A stretch of DNA of 56,412 nucleotides from Ferrovum myxofaciens (GTDB lineage: Bacteria; Pseudomonadota; Gammaproteobacteria; Burkholderiales; Ferrovaceae), in NCBI RefSeq assembly GCF_000735045.1, contig NZ_JPOQ01000009.1:1-56412 (forward strand), written 5' to 3'. Below the pieces are notes generated by a model. The model saw nothing but the letters and a program-made list of their open reading frames with translations. It made no database searches and had not been told where the DNA came from. The translations under genes were made by a program, and so were the position numbers. Of this stretch, positions 45,995-56,307 are shown piece by piece; within the stretch, counting starts at the first letter, position 1; each line of letters begins with the position of its first letter.

Positions 45995-46532
45995 GCTCAG
46001 GGGCGAGGGGGTCGGGAAGACGCACACAGGTGTTCCGGAACTGTTCGGCACGGTCCACGTACACATCGGCATTGTGTGCCAGTCCAGCAATCTCCTCCGC
46101 GTTCAGGGTGCGGATGACCCGTCCGGGACTCCCCACCACCAGGGAGTTATCGGGGATCTGCTTGCCCTCGGTGATCAGGGCATTGGCACCGATCAGGCAG
46201 TTCTTTCCAATGACGGCATGATTCAGAACCACCGCCCGGATTCCGATCAGCGAACCGGCACCCACCGTACAGCCATGCAGCACCGCCCCATGTCCGATAC
46301 TGACATTTTCTGCCACGGTGAGGGGGGCCCCAGGGTCGGTATGGAGCAGTGCACCATCCTGCACATTACTGCGTCGTCCGATATGAATGGGTTCATTGTC
46401 GCCCCGCAGAACTGCCTGGCACCATACGCTGGCCTCAGCCTCCAGAAAGACTTTGCCGATGAGGGTGGCGCTTTCTTCAATAAAGGCTGAGGGAGAAACT
46501 TGAGGGGCATCTGAGCCCAGACGATAGCGCAT
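45987..46532 (-). CDS. Gamma carbonic anhydrase-like left-handed beta-helix protein (YrdA family)
   Basis: The 181-residue protein has hexapeptide repeats forming a left-handed beta helix. The zinc ligands are in place: His in DGALLHTD and the pair in SIGHGAVLHG. The RGDNEPIHIG region matches the gamma-CA active-site arm. Members hydrate CO2 weakly or have other metal-dependent roles; the E. coli proteins are not clearly active anhydrases. It lies 38 bases after ubiB in the same direction. Confidence 0.9.
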   Translation of the reverse strand: MRYRLGSDAPQVSPSAFIEESATLIGKVFLEAEASVWCQAVLRGDNEPIHIGRRSNVQDGALLHTDPGAPLTVAENVSIGHGAVLHGCTVGAGSLIGIRAVVLNHAVIGKNCLIGANALITEGKQIPDNSLVVGSPGRVIRTLNAEEIAGLAHNADVYVDRAEQFRNTCVRLPDPLAPEHE

Positions 46533-46570
46533 AGTCGGTCATCCATGAGTTGAGAAGAAAAGAGTGGACA

Positions 46571-48121
46571 CTAATTGGCCGGACCATCCATCCAGATCAT
46601 CCAGGCCAGCGCCAGCAAAATTCCAAAAAGGATTCCCATTCCCGTGATCAGGAAGATCATCCAGCGCTGGGTTTGATGATGTTGCTGACGCAACCGCGCC
46701 ACTTCCTCTGCCAGGGCGTTTTGTTGGACGTTTTCCTCGAGGGCGCGATGAATCAGACGGGGAAGTTGGGGGACCAGGGTGACCCATTGCCCGCCTTCCC
46801 GTTTGACGGCCTTGACCAGTCCCCGCCAGCCGACCTGTTCGCTCATCCAGCGTTCCAGAAAAGGTTTGGCGGTTTTCCACAGATCCAGTTCGGGGTCGAG
46901 ATCCCGCCCCAGGCCTTCCACATTCAGCAGGGTTTTTTGCAGCAGGACCAGTTGGGGTTGAATTTCCATCTGAAAGCGGCGGGAAACCTGAAAGAGGCGC
47001 AACAGTACCTTGCCAAAGGAAATTTCGCGCAGGGGTTTGTCAAAAATGGGTTCGCACACCGAGCGAATGGCCGATTCGAACTCGTTGGAGCGGGTATGGG
47101 CGGGGACCCATCCGGCTTCGATATGGGCTTCTGCCACCCGTTGATAGTCCCGTTGAAAAAACGCCAGAAAATTTTGTGCCAGATAGCTTTTGTCTTCGGT
47201 GGTCAAGGTGCCGATGATGCCAAAATCCAGGCCGATGTAACGTCCGTCCTCGGCCACCTGGATATTGCCCGGATGCATGTCGGCATGAAAAAACCCATCC
47301 CGGAAAACCTGGGTAAAGAAGATTTCCACGCCATCCCGCGCCAACTTTGGAATATCCACGCCCTGTGCGCGCAGTCGATCCACTTGACTGATGGGCATGC
47401 CGAACATGCGTTCCATGACCATCACTCGGGTATCGCAGTAATCCCAGTAGACTTCGGGGATGATGAGCAGGCGCCGGTCGGAGAAATTGCGGCGCAACTG
47501 ACTGGCGTTGGAAGCTTCCACCATCAGGTCCAACTCGTCGGACAGATGCTTGCGAAATTCGGCCACCACTTCCACCGGGCGCAGACGCCGGGCCTCCTTG
47601 AACCCGTATTCGAGCAGTCGGGCCAGGGTGAGCATGAGGGCGACGTCGCGCCGGATGATGCGGTCCACATCGGGGCGCAGAATTTTAACCGCTGCTTTTT
47701 TGCCGTCCTTGAGAATGGCAAAATGGACTTGGGCCACGGAAGCGCTGGCAATGGGTTCGACATCGAATTCGGCAAAGACCTGGGAGAGCGGGCGTCCATA
47801 GATCTTTTCCAGAATTCGGACGGCTTCTTCTCCGGGGAAGGGCGGCACCTGATCCTGAAGGCGGGCCAGTTCGTCGGCAATGTCTGTGGGGATCAGATCC
47901 CGTCGGGTGGAGAGGGCCTGACCGAATTTGACGAAAATGGGCCCCAGTCGTTCCAGGGCCAGACGCAGGCGCAGTGCGCGGGGCGTACTGAAACGGCGCC
48001 AGAACAGCAAGGCACGACTGAGACGGCGCAGGGGGCCCAAACGGTCATGGGCCAGTACCAGTTCGTCCAGGCCGTAGCGCAGGACGACATAAAGGATGAA
48101 GACAACCCGCCAGACCCGCAT
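46571..48121 (-). CDS. ubiB: Ubiquinone biosynthesis protein UbiB (atypical kinase family)
   Basis: UbiB is an ABC1/ADCK-family ATPase needed for ubiquinone synthesis at the inner membrane. The 516-residue protein carries the KxGQ motif ([16 protein letters not shown]), the Ala-rich nucleotide loop segment ASASVAQVH, the Lys of [17 protein letters not shown] and DFGIIG. The C-terminus has a transmembrane pair ([20 protein letters not shown]). It overlaps the ubiJ stop by ATGA, as in other ubiE-ubiJ-ubiB operons. Confidence 0.96.
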   Translation of the reverse strand: MRVWRVVFILYVVLRYGLDELVLAHDRLGPLRRLSRALLFWRRFSTPRALRLRLALERLGPIFVKFGQALSTRRDLIPTDIADELARLQDQVPPFPGEEAVRILEKIYGRPLSQVFAEFDVEPIASASVAQVHFAILKDGKKAAVKILRPDVDRIIRRDVALMLTLARLLEYGFKEARRLRPVEVVAEFRKHLSDELDLMVEASNASQLRRNFSDRRLLIIPEVYWDYCDTRVMVMERMFGMPISQVDRLRAQGVDIPKLARDGVEIFFTQVFRDGFFHADMHPGNIQVAEDGRYIGLDFGIIGTLTTEDKSYLAQNFLAFFQRDYQRVAEAHIEAGWVPAHTRSNEFESAIRSVCEPIFDKPLREISFGKVLLRLFQVSRRFQMEIQPQLVLLQKTLLNVEGLGRDLDPELDLWKTAKPFLERWMSEQVGWRGLVKAVKREGGQWVTLVPQLPRLIHRALEENVQQNALAEEVARLRQQHHQTQRWMIFLITGMGILFGILLALAWMIWMDGPAN

Positions 48122-48699
48122 CAGAGCAGTTTGCCCAGACGTTGTTCCAGGTGTCCGAGGTCTTCATCCAACTGGTGGACTTGCCGGGCGAACCGTTGCG
48201 CCTGGGTCCGACTGGGAAGCAGATGAATTTCTTCTGTGGCGTATTCCTGAAGCATTCTCTGGGAACGGGACAGCGTTTCCCGTGCCCAGGCGCCACCCTG
48301 TTTCAAAAAAATGCCCAAACGATGAGCGACCCGGTCTCCCATCACCCGACTCAGCAATTCTTCCAGATCCGGACGGAAATGTTTGGCCAGAAACCCGATT
48401 TCGGTGGCCAGGGCGCTGTTCCCTGAAAGATGCAGGTGGTGGAGCGCTTCCTCCGGGCGCAGAAGCAGCAGAGGCAGCGCAGAGGGCGACAGGTCGAGGG
48501 TCAAGGCGGGGGCAGAGGGGCGTTCCTGGTTCAACACCAGGGAACCGCGTTCATCGATGGTAAAGAACAGGGGCCAGGTACCCACGTTCAGGATGAGGGT
48601 CTGTCCGGCAAAGGGGCGAAGCCGTTCCAGGGCCCAGGGCGCTGTATCCAACAGGGCATGAAGCCCCTTCGACAGGGTTTGAGCCGGATCTCGTATCAC
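48121..48699 (-). CDS. ubiJ: Ubiquinone biosynthesis accessory factor UbiJ (SCP2 domain)
   Basis: UbiJ binds ubiquinone intermediates and helps assemble the soluble Ubi complex. The 192-residue protein has an SCP2-like lipid-binding domain (about 10-110; [26 protein letters not shown]) followed by a helical tail with coiled-coil character. GTG 48699 is the likely start because it overlaps the ubiE stop (GTGA); a longer frame exists but runs deep into ubiE. Flanked by ubiE and ubiB. Confidence 0.9.
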   Translation of the reverse strand: MIRDPAQTLSKGLHALLDTAPWALERLRPFAGQTLILNVGTWPLFFTIDERGSLVLNQERPSAPALTLDLSPSALPLLLLRPEEALHHLHLSGNSALATEIGFLAKHFRPDLEELLSRVMGDRVAHRLGIFLKQGGAWARETLSRSQRMLQEYATEEIHLLPSRTQAQRFARQVHQLDEDLGHLEQRLGKLL

Positions 48700-49427
48700 T
48701 CTTTGTACCCCCGGTGCAGTGCCACCACGCCGGCACTCAGATTGAACCATTCGACATTTTCGAAGCGCGCCTGATTCATCAGGGCGCCCAGGGTTTTCTG
48801 GTCTGGATGCATGCGGATGGATTCGGCCAGGTACTGGTAACTTTCCTCATCCTTGGCGATCCATCGTCCAATTTTGGGAATCACCTGAAAAGAGTAGAGG
48901 TCGTAGAGAGGCTTGAGCGGTTCCCAGATTTTGGAGAATTCCAGGATCAGGGCACAACCGCCAGGTTTCAGGACCCGGTACATTTCTTCGAGGGCCCGCT
49001 CCTTGTGGGTCATGTTACGTAGCCCGAAGGCCACGCTGACGCAATGGAAGTAACCGGAGGGAAAAGGCAACTGTTCCGCATCACATTGCAGGGTGGGGAG
49101 CAGAAATCCCTGGTCGAGGGCGCGGTCCCGTCCGCGGTTGAGCATGGCAGGGTTGATGTCGGTCATGACAACCAGCCCTTCCTTGCCCGTTTTTTTCGCA
49201 AAACCCCGGGCCAGATCGCCGCTGCCCGAGGCCAGATCGAGAACCCGGTATCCGGAACGAACGCCGGAGATCTGCAGGGTGAACTTCTTCCAGAGACGGT
49301 GCATGCCCGCCGACATGAGGTCGTTCATCACATCATAGCGGGAAGCCACCGAATCAAAAACCGCAGCGACCTTGGCGGCTTTTTCATCTTCTGCGACGGA
49401 TTGGAAACCAAAGTGGGTATTCGTCAT
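48696..49427 (-). CDS. ubiE: Demethylmenaquinone/demethoxyubiquinol C-methyltransferase UbiE
   Basis: UbiE performs the C-methylation in ubiquinone (and, if present, menaquinone) synthesis. The 243-residue protein has [25 protein letters not shown], the SAM motif [16 protein letters not shown] and the family segment [13 protein letters not shown], ending [26 protein letters not shown]. Five bases separate it from the DUF971 gene. Confidence 0.97.
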   Translation of the reverse strand: MTNTHFGFQSVAEDEKAAKVAAVFDSVASRYDVMNDLMSAGMHRLWKKFTLQISGVRSGYRVLDLASGSGDLARGFAKKTGKEGLVVMTDINPAMLNRGRDRALDQGFLLPTLQCDAEQLPFPSGYFHCVSVAFGLRNMTHKERALEEMYRVLKPGGCALILEFSKIWEPLKPLYDLYSFQVIPKIGRWIAKDEESYQYLAESIRMHPDQKTLGALMNQARFENVEWFNLSAGVVALHRGYKE

Positions 49428-49432
49428 GATCG

Positions 49433-49810
49433 TCAGTGGGCATCGCGGCTGGCGCCGGCGGCTTCCATACGGTTGAGGTAATCGGCCCAGTATTCCTCCT
49501 GGTGAAGACCCAGATCGAGGAGATAGTCCCAGGAGTAGATGCCCGTGTTATGCCCGTCGGTAAAGTGTATCTGGATGGCATAGTGTCCCACCGGAAGGAT
49601 TTCCTGGATACCCACCTGACGTTTTCCGGTTTGCAGGGTTTCCTGACCGGGGCCGTGGCCCCGCACTTCTGCCGAGGGAGAGCGCACCCGGAGAAATTCA
49701 ATGGGAAAATGATATTGGTGACCATCACTGAAGGTGATATCAAGGACCCCCGAGATCTGCTGGAGGGTGATTTCCGTGGGCCAGGGAGTGTCTGGAGCCA
49801 AACCTGCCAT
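49433..49810 (-). CDS. DUF971 (gamma-butyrobetaine hydroxylase N-terminal-like) protein
   Basis: The 125-residue protein matches DUF971: [34 protein letters not shown] and [17 protein letters not shown], the pattern of the small domain at the N-terminus of gamma-butyrobetaine hydroxylase and fused to some Fe-S carriers. It stands alone here upstream of ubiE, as in many betaproteobacteria; function unknown. ATG 49810 is favoured by GGAG seven bases upstream; an ATG at 49816 is also possible. Confidence 0.9.
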   Translation of the reverse strand: MAGLAPDTPWPTEITLQQISGVLDITFSDGHQYHFPIEFLRVRSPSAEVRGHGPGQETLQTGKRQVGIQEILPVGHYAIQIHFTDGHNTGIYSWDYLLDLGLHQEEYWADYLNRMEAAGASRDAH

Positions 49811-49871
49811 AACCATTCTCCACAATAAAGGTTAAAATCTCAACCTGTGATGATACCCTAAATGGTTTGTA

Positions 49872-50546
49872 ATGTTCGATGTCTCAAAATGGCAGCAAAT
49901 CCGGACACTCCTCGCTTCCTTGACCCCGGCGCGGGAAATTCGCGTGATTGCGGTGAGCAAAGGGCAAGGGGTGGCCGAGATTCGTGCTGCTGCCGAGGCG
50001 GGGGTGCGTCTTTTCGGTGAAAGTTATGTTCAGGAGGCCCTCGAAAAGCAGGCGCAGGTGGGACGTACCGACCTCGAGTGGCACTTCATCGGGCGCATCC
50101 AGCGCAATAAAACCCGTCTCATTGCGGCCCATTTCCATTGGGTTCATGGTGTGACGGAAGAAGGCCAGGCTCGGCGCCTGTCCGAGATTCGGGCGGGAGA
50201 AGGTCAGACTCCCCTGTCTGTTTGTCTGCAGGTCAATATCAGCGGGGAAGCCAGCAAGGGGGGCGTCAGTCCGGCTCAACTCCCGGAATTGGCCGAGGCG
50301 GTGGCGCAGATGCCGGGCGTGATACTGCGCGGCCTGATGGCGCCGCCGGCCCCATTGCTGGGGGGGGATGAGGCGACTCGTCGTCACTTTGCGGCGCTGC
50401 GCCAGCAACTGGAATGGCTGCGTGCGGCGGGCCATGCCCTGGATACCCTGTCCATGGGGATGTCGGGAGATTATCCGCTGGCCCTGGAAGAAGGCGCTAC
50501 ACTATTGCGACTGGGAACGATTTTATTCGGACGGCGGGAGAATTGA
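49872..50546 (+). CDS. yggS: YggS/PROSC-family PLP homeostasis protein
   Basis: YggS binds pyridoxal phosphate and helps control free PLP and amino-acid pools; it has no confirmed catalysis. The 224-residue protein forms the alanine racemase-like barrel, with the PLP Lys in VIAVSKGQG, GESYVQEALEK, WHFIGRIQRNKTRLI and MGMSGDYPLALEEGATLLRLG. Two bases before proC, a classic pairing. Confidence 0.95.
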   Translation: MFDVSKWQQIRTLLASLTPAREIRVIAVSKGQGVAEIRAAAEAGVRLFGESYVQEALEKQAQVGRTDLEWHFIGRIQRNKTRLIAAHFHWVHGVTEEGQARRLSEIRAGEGQTPLSVCLQVNISGEASKGGVSPAQLPELAEAVAQMPGVILRGLMAPPAPLLGGDEATRRHFAALRQQLEWLRAAGHALDTLSMGMSGDYPLALEEGATLLRLGTILFGRREN

Positions 50547-50548
50547 AG

Positions 50549-51352
50549 ATGAGTATTCTATTTGTGGGCGGGGGCAACATGGCGGCGGCTCTGATCGGGG
50601 GACTGGTGTCCCATGGTCAGGCGCTTTCCGATATCGCCGTGGTTGAAGTGAATGAGGTGACCGCCGCGCAGTTGGGTGCCCGCTGGGGAATCCGGGTGTA
50701 TTCCACCGTACCGGCAGATCTGGGGGGGGCCAGCACGGTGGTACTGGCCATCAAGCCCCAGCAGATGACCGAACTTCTGGGACATTTCCCCACCCTGCCT
50801 GGCGCGACACTTCTGGTTAGTATCGTGGCGGGCTGGACGACCTCACGCCTCTGCGCCGGTCTGAAGGGACATCTCAATCTGGTGCGTGCCATGCCCAATA
50901 CCCCGGCGTTGATTCAAGCCGGGGTAACCGGACTCTTTGCCCTTCCCGAGGTGTCCGAAGAGGATCGGGCGCGGGTCCAGGCCATGATGCATGCCGTGGG
51001 AAGTGTTCACTGGTTGACCAAGGAATCCCAGATGGATGCGGTGACGGCTTTGTCAGGCAGCGGTCCGGCCTATGTTTTTTATTTGATGGAAACCCTGCAA
51101 CAGGCGGCGCTTGATTTGGAACTTCCGGCGGAAATGGGTCATGCCCTGGTACTGGAAATGGTGCGGGGCGCAGCGCTTCTGGCGTGTTCTGAAAAGGATG
51201 CACCCGCCCGGTTGCGTCAGCGTGTTACCTCTCCGGGGGGAACCACGGCAGCCGCGCTGCGGGTACTGGAGGAGGGGGCCTGGGCACAGGTTCTGAAACA
51301 GGCAGTACAAGCGGCGGCTCAGCGTTCGCGGGAACTGGAGGATGTGGTTTGA
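50549..51352 (+). CDS. proC: Pyrroline-5-carboxylate reductase
   Basis: ProC makes proline from pyrroline-5-carboxylate. The 267-residue protein has the Rossmann motif ILFVGGGNMAAALIGGL, the segment VRAMPNTPALIQAGVTGLF and the active-site region ALSGSGPAYVFYLMETL, ending with SPGGTTAAALRVLEEG. The chromosome also holds proA, 4 kb downstream on the other strand. It overlaps yggT by TGATG. Confidence 0.96.
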   Translation: MSILFVGGGNMAAALIGGLVSHGQALSDIAVVEVNEVTAAQLGARWGIRVYSTVPADLGGASTVVLAIKPQQMTELLGHFPTLPGATLLVSIVAGWTTSRLCAGLKGHLNLVRAMPNTPALIQAGVTGLFALPEVSEEDRARVQAMMHAVGSVHWLTKESQMDAVTALSGSGPAYVFYLMETLQQAALDLELPAEMGHALVLEMVRGAALLACSEKDAPARLRQRVTSPGGTTAAALRVLEEGAWAQVLKQAVQAAAQRSRELEDVV

Positions 51353-51927
51353 TGATCGATTGGGGTAGGTCGCTGGTGGATCTGGTGGGCACTTTTCTTG
51401 CCAGCATGGCTGTATTGCGCTATTTATTGGAAGGGGTCGTGCCGAAACGTCCCAACCCGCTCATGAAACTGGCCGTGACCTTGACGGAGTTTGCCTTGCA
51501 CTGGATTCGTCCGGTGTTAACTGCCTTGCCGGGGCGGGATCGATCCGCCCTGTTCTGGGCCTGGTTCCTGAACCTGATCGTGTTCCTTTCCCGCTTGAGT
51601 CTGCCTGCCCTTGGATTGGGCGGCGGCGGGGTGGGGCATTTTCTGCCCTGGGGCATGGCGCTGGCCCTGGTGGAAGTGGTGCGTCAGATTCTGTATGTCT
51701 GGATGGCCGCCGTGTTTTTGTTGGCGGTGCTGAGCTGGATCAATCCTTATAGCCCTTTGTTGGATGCCGTGGAGGGATTGGTCCACCCTTTTTTGAGGGT
51801 GTTGCGGCGGTTTATCCGACCCCTGGGGAGTATCGATCTGAGCCCCGTCATTCTGATGCTTTTCTTTCAGTTTTCCTTGACGATCGGGGTGGGGGCACTG
51901 GAAATGCTGGTGCAGCGCCTCATGTAA
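51352..51927 (+). CDS. yggT: YggT family inner-membrane protein
   Basis: The 191-residue protein contains two YGGT repeats, each a pair of membrane helices; the second has the clear signature WINPYSPLLDAVEGLVHPFLRVLRRFI. Members affect osmotic or ionic stress resistance and envelope processes; no enzymatic role is known. ATG 51352 overlaps the proC stop (TGATG). Its last 8 bases overlap the convergent rng stop. Confidence 0.92.
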   Translation: MIDWGRSLVDLVGTFLASMAVLRYLLEGVVPKRPNPLMKLAVTLTEFALHWIRPVLTALPGRDRSALFWAWFLNLIVFLSRLSLPALGLGGGGVGHFLPWGMALALVEVVRQILYVWMAAVFLLAVLSWINPYSPLLDAVEGLVHPFLRVLRRFIRPLGSIDLSPVILMLFFQFSLTIGVGALEMLVQRLM

Positions 51928-53374
51928 AGATGACGTCGTACTGCTCCTGATTGGGATCGTTGGAGGTCTGCAGGGTAATGGGTTTGCCAATGAAGTCGCT
52001 GACATTGGCCAGGGTCTGGGATTCCTCGTCCAGAAAAAGATCGGTGACCAGCGGGTGGGCGATGATGCGAAACTCCCGTGCGTCGTATTGGCGGGCAACG
52101 CGCACGATTTCGCGCAGGATTTCATAACACACGGTCTGGGGAGTCTTGAGTTGGGCGCTGCCTTTGCAACAAGGGCAGGGTTCGCACAGCACATGGGCCA
52201 AACTTTCACGCGTGCGTTTCCGGGTCAATTCGATCAGGCCCAGGGAAGTGAACCCGTTGACCGTGATGCGGGTGCGATCCCGTGCCAGGGCTTTGCGAAA
52301 TTCCTCGAGAATGGTCTGTTGGTGTTCCTCCAGGTCCATGTCGATGAAATCGACGATGATGATTCCCCCCAGATTGCGCAGGCGCAGTTGACGGGCAACG
52401 GCATGAGCGGCTTCGAGGTTGGTCTTGAAAACGGTTTCATCGAAGTTACGGTGCCCCACGAAGCCTCCGGTATTGATGTCGATGGTGGTCATGGCTTCAG
52501 TTTGGTCGATGATCAGGTATCCGCCTGATTTCAGGTCGACCCGGCGTGACAGGGCTTTTTCGATTTCTTCTTCCACGCCGAAGAGATCAAAGAGCGGACG
52601 GGCTCCGCTGTAATGCTCCAGGAAGGGAAGTGCCTGAGGACAATAATGTTGGGCAAATTCCATTAATTTGGCATGATTTTCCCGGGAATCCACCATGATT
52701 CGGTCGGTATCCTCCATCACGAAGTCGCGGATGACCCGCTGTCCCAGGCTGAGATCCTGATACAGAAGATAGGGGGCCGTGGCTTGACGACAGGCTGCCT
52801 GCAATTCGGTCCAGAGCTGGGTCAGGTATTCCAGATCATGGCGAAGTTCCTTGTCGGAGGTGGATTCGGCCACGGTGCGGACGATGAATCCCCCTTGGGT
52901 ACAGTGGGGAATCAGGTTTTGAACCCGTTCGCGCAGGGTTTGCCGTTCATCTTCACTTTCGATCCGTTGTGAAACGCCGATATGATTTTCCTGGGGGAGA
53001 TAGACCAGATAACGGCCTGCGATGCTGATCTGGGTGGAGAGACGGGCACCTTTGGTGCCAATGGGGTCCTTGATGACCTGAACCAGCAGGGTTTGACCTT
53101 CGGAAAGGGTTTTTTCAATGGGGCGGGGAGGGTTGTCCGTATGACGGGGGGTCCAGATATCGCCGACATGGAGGAAAGCCGCCCGTTCCAGCCCCAGATC
53201 CACAAAGGCCGATTGCATGCCCGGCAGGATACGGGCCACCCGTCCCCAGTAGATATTTCCCACGATTCCCCGTGCCGAGGAGCGTTCGACATGAATTTCC
53301 TGGGGGACGCCCAACTCCATGATGGCGATGCGGGTTTCCTGCGGAGTGATATTGACCAGGATCTGATTATTCAC
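51920..53374 (-). CDS. rng: Ribonuclease G
   Basis: RNase G is an endonuclease of the RNase E/G family that matures 16S rRNA 5' ends and cuts some mRNAs. The 484-residue protein has an S1 domain (about 35-125, GNIYWGRVARILPGMQSAFVDLG), the DNase I-like catalytic region with the Asp pair in TIDINTGGFVG and IIVDFIDMD, and the zinc-link cysteines (CEPCPCCKG). It lacks the C-terminal degradosome scaffold of RNase E. Upstream rlmH ends 10 bases away; the maf gene often found between them is absent. Confidence 0.95.
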   Translation of the reverse strand: MNNQILVNITPQETRIAIMELGVPQEIHVERSSARGIVGNIYWGRVARILPGMQSAFVDLGLERAAFLHVGDIWTPRHTDNPPRPIEKTLSEGQTLLVQVIKDPIGTKGARLSTQISIAGRYLVYLPQENHIGVSQRIESEDERQTLRERVQNLIPHCTQGGFIVRTVAESTSDKELRHDLEYLTQLWTELQAACRQATAPYLLYQDLSLGQRVIRDFVMEDTDRIMVDSRENHAKLMEFAQHYCPQALPFLEHYSGARPLFDLFGVEEEIEKALSRRVDLKSGGYLIIDQTEAMTTIDINTGGFVGHRNFDETVFKTNLEAAHAVARQLRLRNLGGIIIVDFIDMDLEEHQQTILEEFRKALARDRTRITVNGFTSLGLIELTRKRTRESLAHVLCEPCPCCKGSAQLKTPQTVCYEILREIVRVARQYDAREFRIIAHPLVTDLFLDEESQTLANVSDFIGKPITLQTSNDPNQEQYDVIFT

Positions 53375-53384
53375 AGGGTTATCC

Positions 53385-53855
53385 TCAACTGTCTCGATGA
53401 TAAGGGTGCCCTTTCAGGATCATGACGGCACGGTAGAGTTGTTCCACCATCAAAACCCGTGCCAGACCATGGGGCAAGGTCATGCGCGAAAGCGCCAGAG
53501 GCGCGCGCGAGTGCTGAAAAATGCGGGGATGAAGACCATCGGCACTGCCGATCACAAAAGCCAGGGAGTCCCCGGTCTGCTGAGCCTGCTCCAGTTTTTT
53601 GGCCAGTTCCAGGGTGGTCCAGAGACTGCCCCGTTCATCCAGGGCATGAAAAGGGGTGCTGCCCAGGGTGGTCAGAAGATCATCGGCTTCACGGGTCAAC
53701 AGTTGTTCGCGCGTGCGTCCGTCCTGACGGGGGGCTGCCCTCAGTTCCACCACGTCCAGGGAGAATTCACGGGGCATGCGTGCTGCGTAGGTCCGGGATG
53801 CCTCAGTGACCCAGGCAGGCATGCGCTGGCCCAGGGTGAGCAGACGCAATTTCAA
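53385..53855 (-). CDS. rlmH: 23S rRNA (pseudouridine1915-N3)-methyltransferase RlmH
   Basis: RlmH methylates pseudouridine 1915 in helix 69 on 70S ribosomes. The 156-residue SPOUT protein has FVIGSADGLHP and the C-terminal knot TLPHGLARVLMVEQLYRA, ending KGHPYHR. Start is TTG 53855, overlapping the rsfS stop (TTGA), with CTCC before it; a longer frame would run into rsfS. The rsfS-rlmH pair is highly conserved. Confidence 0.95.
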   Translation of the reverse strand: MKLRLLTLGQRMPAWVTEASRTYAARMPREFSLDVVELRAAPRQDGRTREQLLTREADDLLTTLGSTPFHALDERGSLWTTLELAKKLEQAQQTGDSLAFVIGSADGLHPRIFQHSRAPLALSRMTLPHGLARVLMVEQLYRAVMILKGHPYHRDS

Positions 53856-54232
53856 GGAGCAAGGTCCTGGGCGATGAGCGATGCTGGCCTGAGGGGGCCT
53901 TTCCACAGGGAAGACAAGTCATAATAATCACGGATCATGGGTTGCATGAGGTGAACGATGATGGAGCCCAGATCCACCAGGATCCATTCCCCACTCTGTA
54001 GACCTTCCATGCTCAGAACTTTTCTGCCGGCGTTGCGAACCTCATCTGCTACATGGTGTGCCAGTGCGCGGGTCTGGCGGGTGGAATCGGCGCTGGCAAT
54101 GACCAGGGTGTCAAACAGACTGGTCAGCGCACGAACATCCAAAACTTCGATATTCTTTGCTTTGATGTCTTCAAGGGCGTTCAGTACGGTGGGCAGGAGA
54201 GAATTTGGAACAGTAGACAGGGATGGGTTCAT
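53852..54232 (-). CDS. rsfS: Ribosome silencing factor RsfS
   Basis: RsfS binds L14 and blocks subunit joining when nutrients are low. The 126-residue protein has the family pattern AKNIEVLDVRALTSLFDTLVIASADSTRQTRALA and GEWILVDLGSIIVHLMQPMIRDYYDLSSLW. It overlaps nadD by ATGA and rlmH by TTGA. Confidence 0.96.
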   Translation of the reverse strand: MNPSLSTVPNSLLPTVLNALEDIKAKNIEVLDVRALTSLFDTLVIASADSTRQTRALAHHVADEVRNAGRKVLSMEGLQSGEWILVDLGSIIVHLMQPMIRDYYDLSSLWKGPLRPASLIAQDLAP

Positions 54233-54879
54233 GGGAGGCGATATAAGTGGTGGGTTTCAATGTAATTCAACACGGGTGGGGGCAACAAACCCTCCAGCGA
54301 GGGGAGGGAATGGGCCAGAGCATGACGGATCTGGGTGGAGGAAATGGGAACGGGCGGCATTTCCAGGCGAATCATTCGTCCTCCAAGGGAATTCTGGAGG
54401 TCTGAAACACTGCTCTGCCGTGCATTCCAGGCTTCGCGCAGAGGGGGGGTAAAGTGTTCCACGGGCAGGTCAAATCCTGGACGGCACAGCACGGCCACAT
54501 GGGCCAGATCCAGCACGCGCATCCACTCTTTCCAGGTGGGGAGGTTGAAGAAGGCGTCACTGCCCAGAATCAGACAAAAGGATTGATCGCTGCCATAGGA
54601 TGCGCGCAATTCCTCAAGGGTGTCCAGGGTATAGGTGGGGGTGTGACGGCGAACCTCCCGTGCATCCACTTCGATGAAGGGCTGCTGGGCAATGGCCAAC
54701 TCGGCCATGCGCAGACGGTCTTCGGCGGAAGCCCGCGGTTCTCGCTGCCAGGGAAACCCCGCAGGAATCAGCAGAACTTTGGCCAGATCCAGTTGGGAAC
54801 GGGCAAATTGGGCCATGGCCAAGTGCCCATCATGGATCGGGTCGAAGGTCCCGCCCAGTACACCAATCATGGATTTCAT
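54229..54879 (-). CDS. nadD: Nicotinate-nucleotide adenylyltransferase
   Basis: NadD transfers AMP to nicotinate mononucleotide in NAD synthesis. The 216-residue protein has [21 protein letters not shown] (nucleotidyltransferase HxGH), the [17 protein letters not shown] segment and [10 protein letters not shown] at the C-terminal active site. It overlaps the proA stop by ATGA. Confidence 0.96.
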   Translation of the reverse strand: MKSMIGVLGGTFDPIHDGHLAMAQFARSQLDLAKVLLIPAGFPWQREPRASAEDRLRMAELAIAQQPFIEVDAREVRRHTPTYTLDTLEELRASYGSDQSFCLILGSDAFFNLPTWKEWMRVLDLAHVAVLCRPGFDLPVEHFTPPLREAWNARQSSVSDLQNSLGGRMIRLEMPPVPISSTQIRHALAHSLPSLEGLLPPPVLNYIETHHLYRLP

Positions 54880-56141
54880 CCGGTGCGTGTTTCCCCGTGT
54901 CCCAGCACGATATATTTCTGACTGGTCAATCCTTCCAGGCCAACGGGGCCCCGTGCATGCAATTTATCCGTGGAAATGCCGATTTCTGCCCCCAACCCGT
55001 ATTCAAAGCCATCAGCAAAGCGGGTGGAAGCGTTGACCATGACGGAGCTGGAATCCACTTCGCGCAGGAAACGTTGGGCATGTTCCCAATGGTGGGTGAG
55101 AATGGCATCGGTATGCTGGGAGCCGTACCGGGCAATATGATCGAGGGCAGCGTCCAGATCGGGCACGACCCGAATGGACAGGATCGGGGCCAGGTACTCG
55201 GTGGACCAGTCTTCTTCCGTGGCGGGGATGGCTCCGGGAATCAGCGAGCAGGTCGCTTCATCCCCCCGCAGTTCCACGCCTTTGGCCTGATACAGGGCGG
55301 CCAGGGGGGGCAGGATGGAAGAGGCAATGTCCTGGTGCACCAAAAGGGTTTCCATGGTGTTGCAGGTGCCATAGCGTTGGGTCTTGGCATTGTCTGCCAC
55401 GCGCAGGGCCATGGGAATGTCCACATCGGCATCGATGTAGGTATGACAGACGCCGTGCAGGTGTTTCAGCACCGGTACCCTGGCCAGGGCCGAAATGCGT
55501 TGGATCAGTCCCTTTCCTCCGCGCGGGACGACCACATCCACCCATTGGGTCAGAGTGACCAGAATGTCCACCGCCGCCCGGTCGGTCATGGGTAATACCT
55601 GAATCAGATCGGTGGGGAGTTGGGCGGATTCCAGACCTTCATGCAAAGCGCGGGCAATGGTCTGGTTGGAATGGTGCGCTTCAGACCCTCCCCGCAGGAG
55701 ACAGGCATTGCCCGACTTGAGGCAAAGGCCGGCGGCATCGGCGGTGACATTGGGACGGGATTCATAGATGATGGCGATGACGCCGAGGGGGACCCGCATT
55801 TGCCCCACTTCGATGCCTGAGGGACGACGGGTCAACCCGTTAATTGCGCCCACCGGGTCAGGCAGGTCTGCAATCTGTTCTAGTCCGCTGGCCATGGCTT
55901 CGATGGATTTGGGGGTCAAGGTGAGGCGCTCGATGAAGGCTGCCTCCTGTCCGTGGGCACGGGCATGGGCCACGTCCTGCGCATTGGCTGTCAAGAGGTT
56001 TTCCTGATCTCGGCGCAGAATCCGGGCTGCTGCGCGCAGAGCCTGATTTTTTGCCGCAGTGCTGGCGCGTGCGCCCAAACGGGCGGCCTGGCGGGCCCGT
56101 TGCCCCAAAGCATCGAGTTGGGTGGAAAGTGCTGAGGTCAT
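54876..56141 (-). CDS. proA: Glutamate-5-semialdehyde dehydrogenase (gamma-glutamyl phosphate reductase)
   Basis: ProA reduces gamma-glutamyl phosphate in proline synthesis. The 421-residue aldehyde dehydrogenase-fold enzyme has [33 protein letters not shown], the [11 protein letters not shown] segment and the catalytic Cys in [15 protein letters not shown]. proB is not present in the window. A strong -10 box lies 44 bases upstream; beyond it is an insertion element instead of the often-seen holA. Confidence 0.97.
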   Translation of the reverse strand: MTSALSTQLDALGQRARQAARLGARASTAAKNQALRAAARILRRDQENLLTANAQDVAHARAHGQEAAFIERLTLTPKSIEAMASGLEQIADLPDPVGAINGLTRRPSGIEVGQMRVPLGVIAIIYESRPNVTADAAGLCLKSGNACLLRGGSEAHHSNQTIARALHEGLESAQLPTDLIQVLPMTDRAAVDILVTLTQWVDVVVPRGGKGLIQRISALARVPVLKHLHGVCHTYIDADVDIPMALRVADNAKTQRYGTCNTMETLLVHQDIASSILPPLAALYQAKGVELRGDEATCSLIPGAIPATEEDWSTEYLAPILSIRVVPDLDAALDHIARYGSQHTDAILTHHWEHAQRFLREVDSSSVMVNASTRFADGFEYGLGAEIGISTDKLHARGPVGLEGLTSQKYIVLGHGETRTG

Positions 56142-56300
56142 GAGCCGGTATACTCAAAAAAATGACATGGATTTTTACAATGCCATTATAAGAGGTTGCG
56201 GCACTTTCCGCCATTGTTGTGCCCGACCCCCCATCGTCGGGAATTGTGACTCCATCGAGTTCGTGCGGTTCTGGTCGGATCGAACCTTACCCGGACTGCG
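56142..56300. other. proA upstream region without a recognisable gene
   Basis: No credible coding frame is present between the proA start and the IS200-type end. Apart from the proA -10 element the stretch contains no strong repeat or RNA signature. It may be the remnant of a former neighbour disturbed by the insertion. Confidence 0.5.
56185..56190 (-). promoter_or_regulatory. Perfect -10 box of the proA promoter
   Basis: On the minus strand TATAAT lies 44 bases upstream of the proA ATG. The -35 position 17-18 bases upstream is poor (TGGCGG or ATGGCG), so the promoter may need an activator. It would drive proA-nadD-rsfS-rlmH-rng. Confidence 0.5.
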
Positions 56301-56307
56301 CGAAAAG

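Noticed and set aside
46550-48226. 558-codon plus-strand frame opposite ubiB
   Set aside because: Shadow of ubiB; UbiB carries all its family motifs and operon context.
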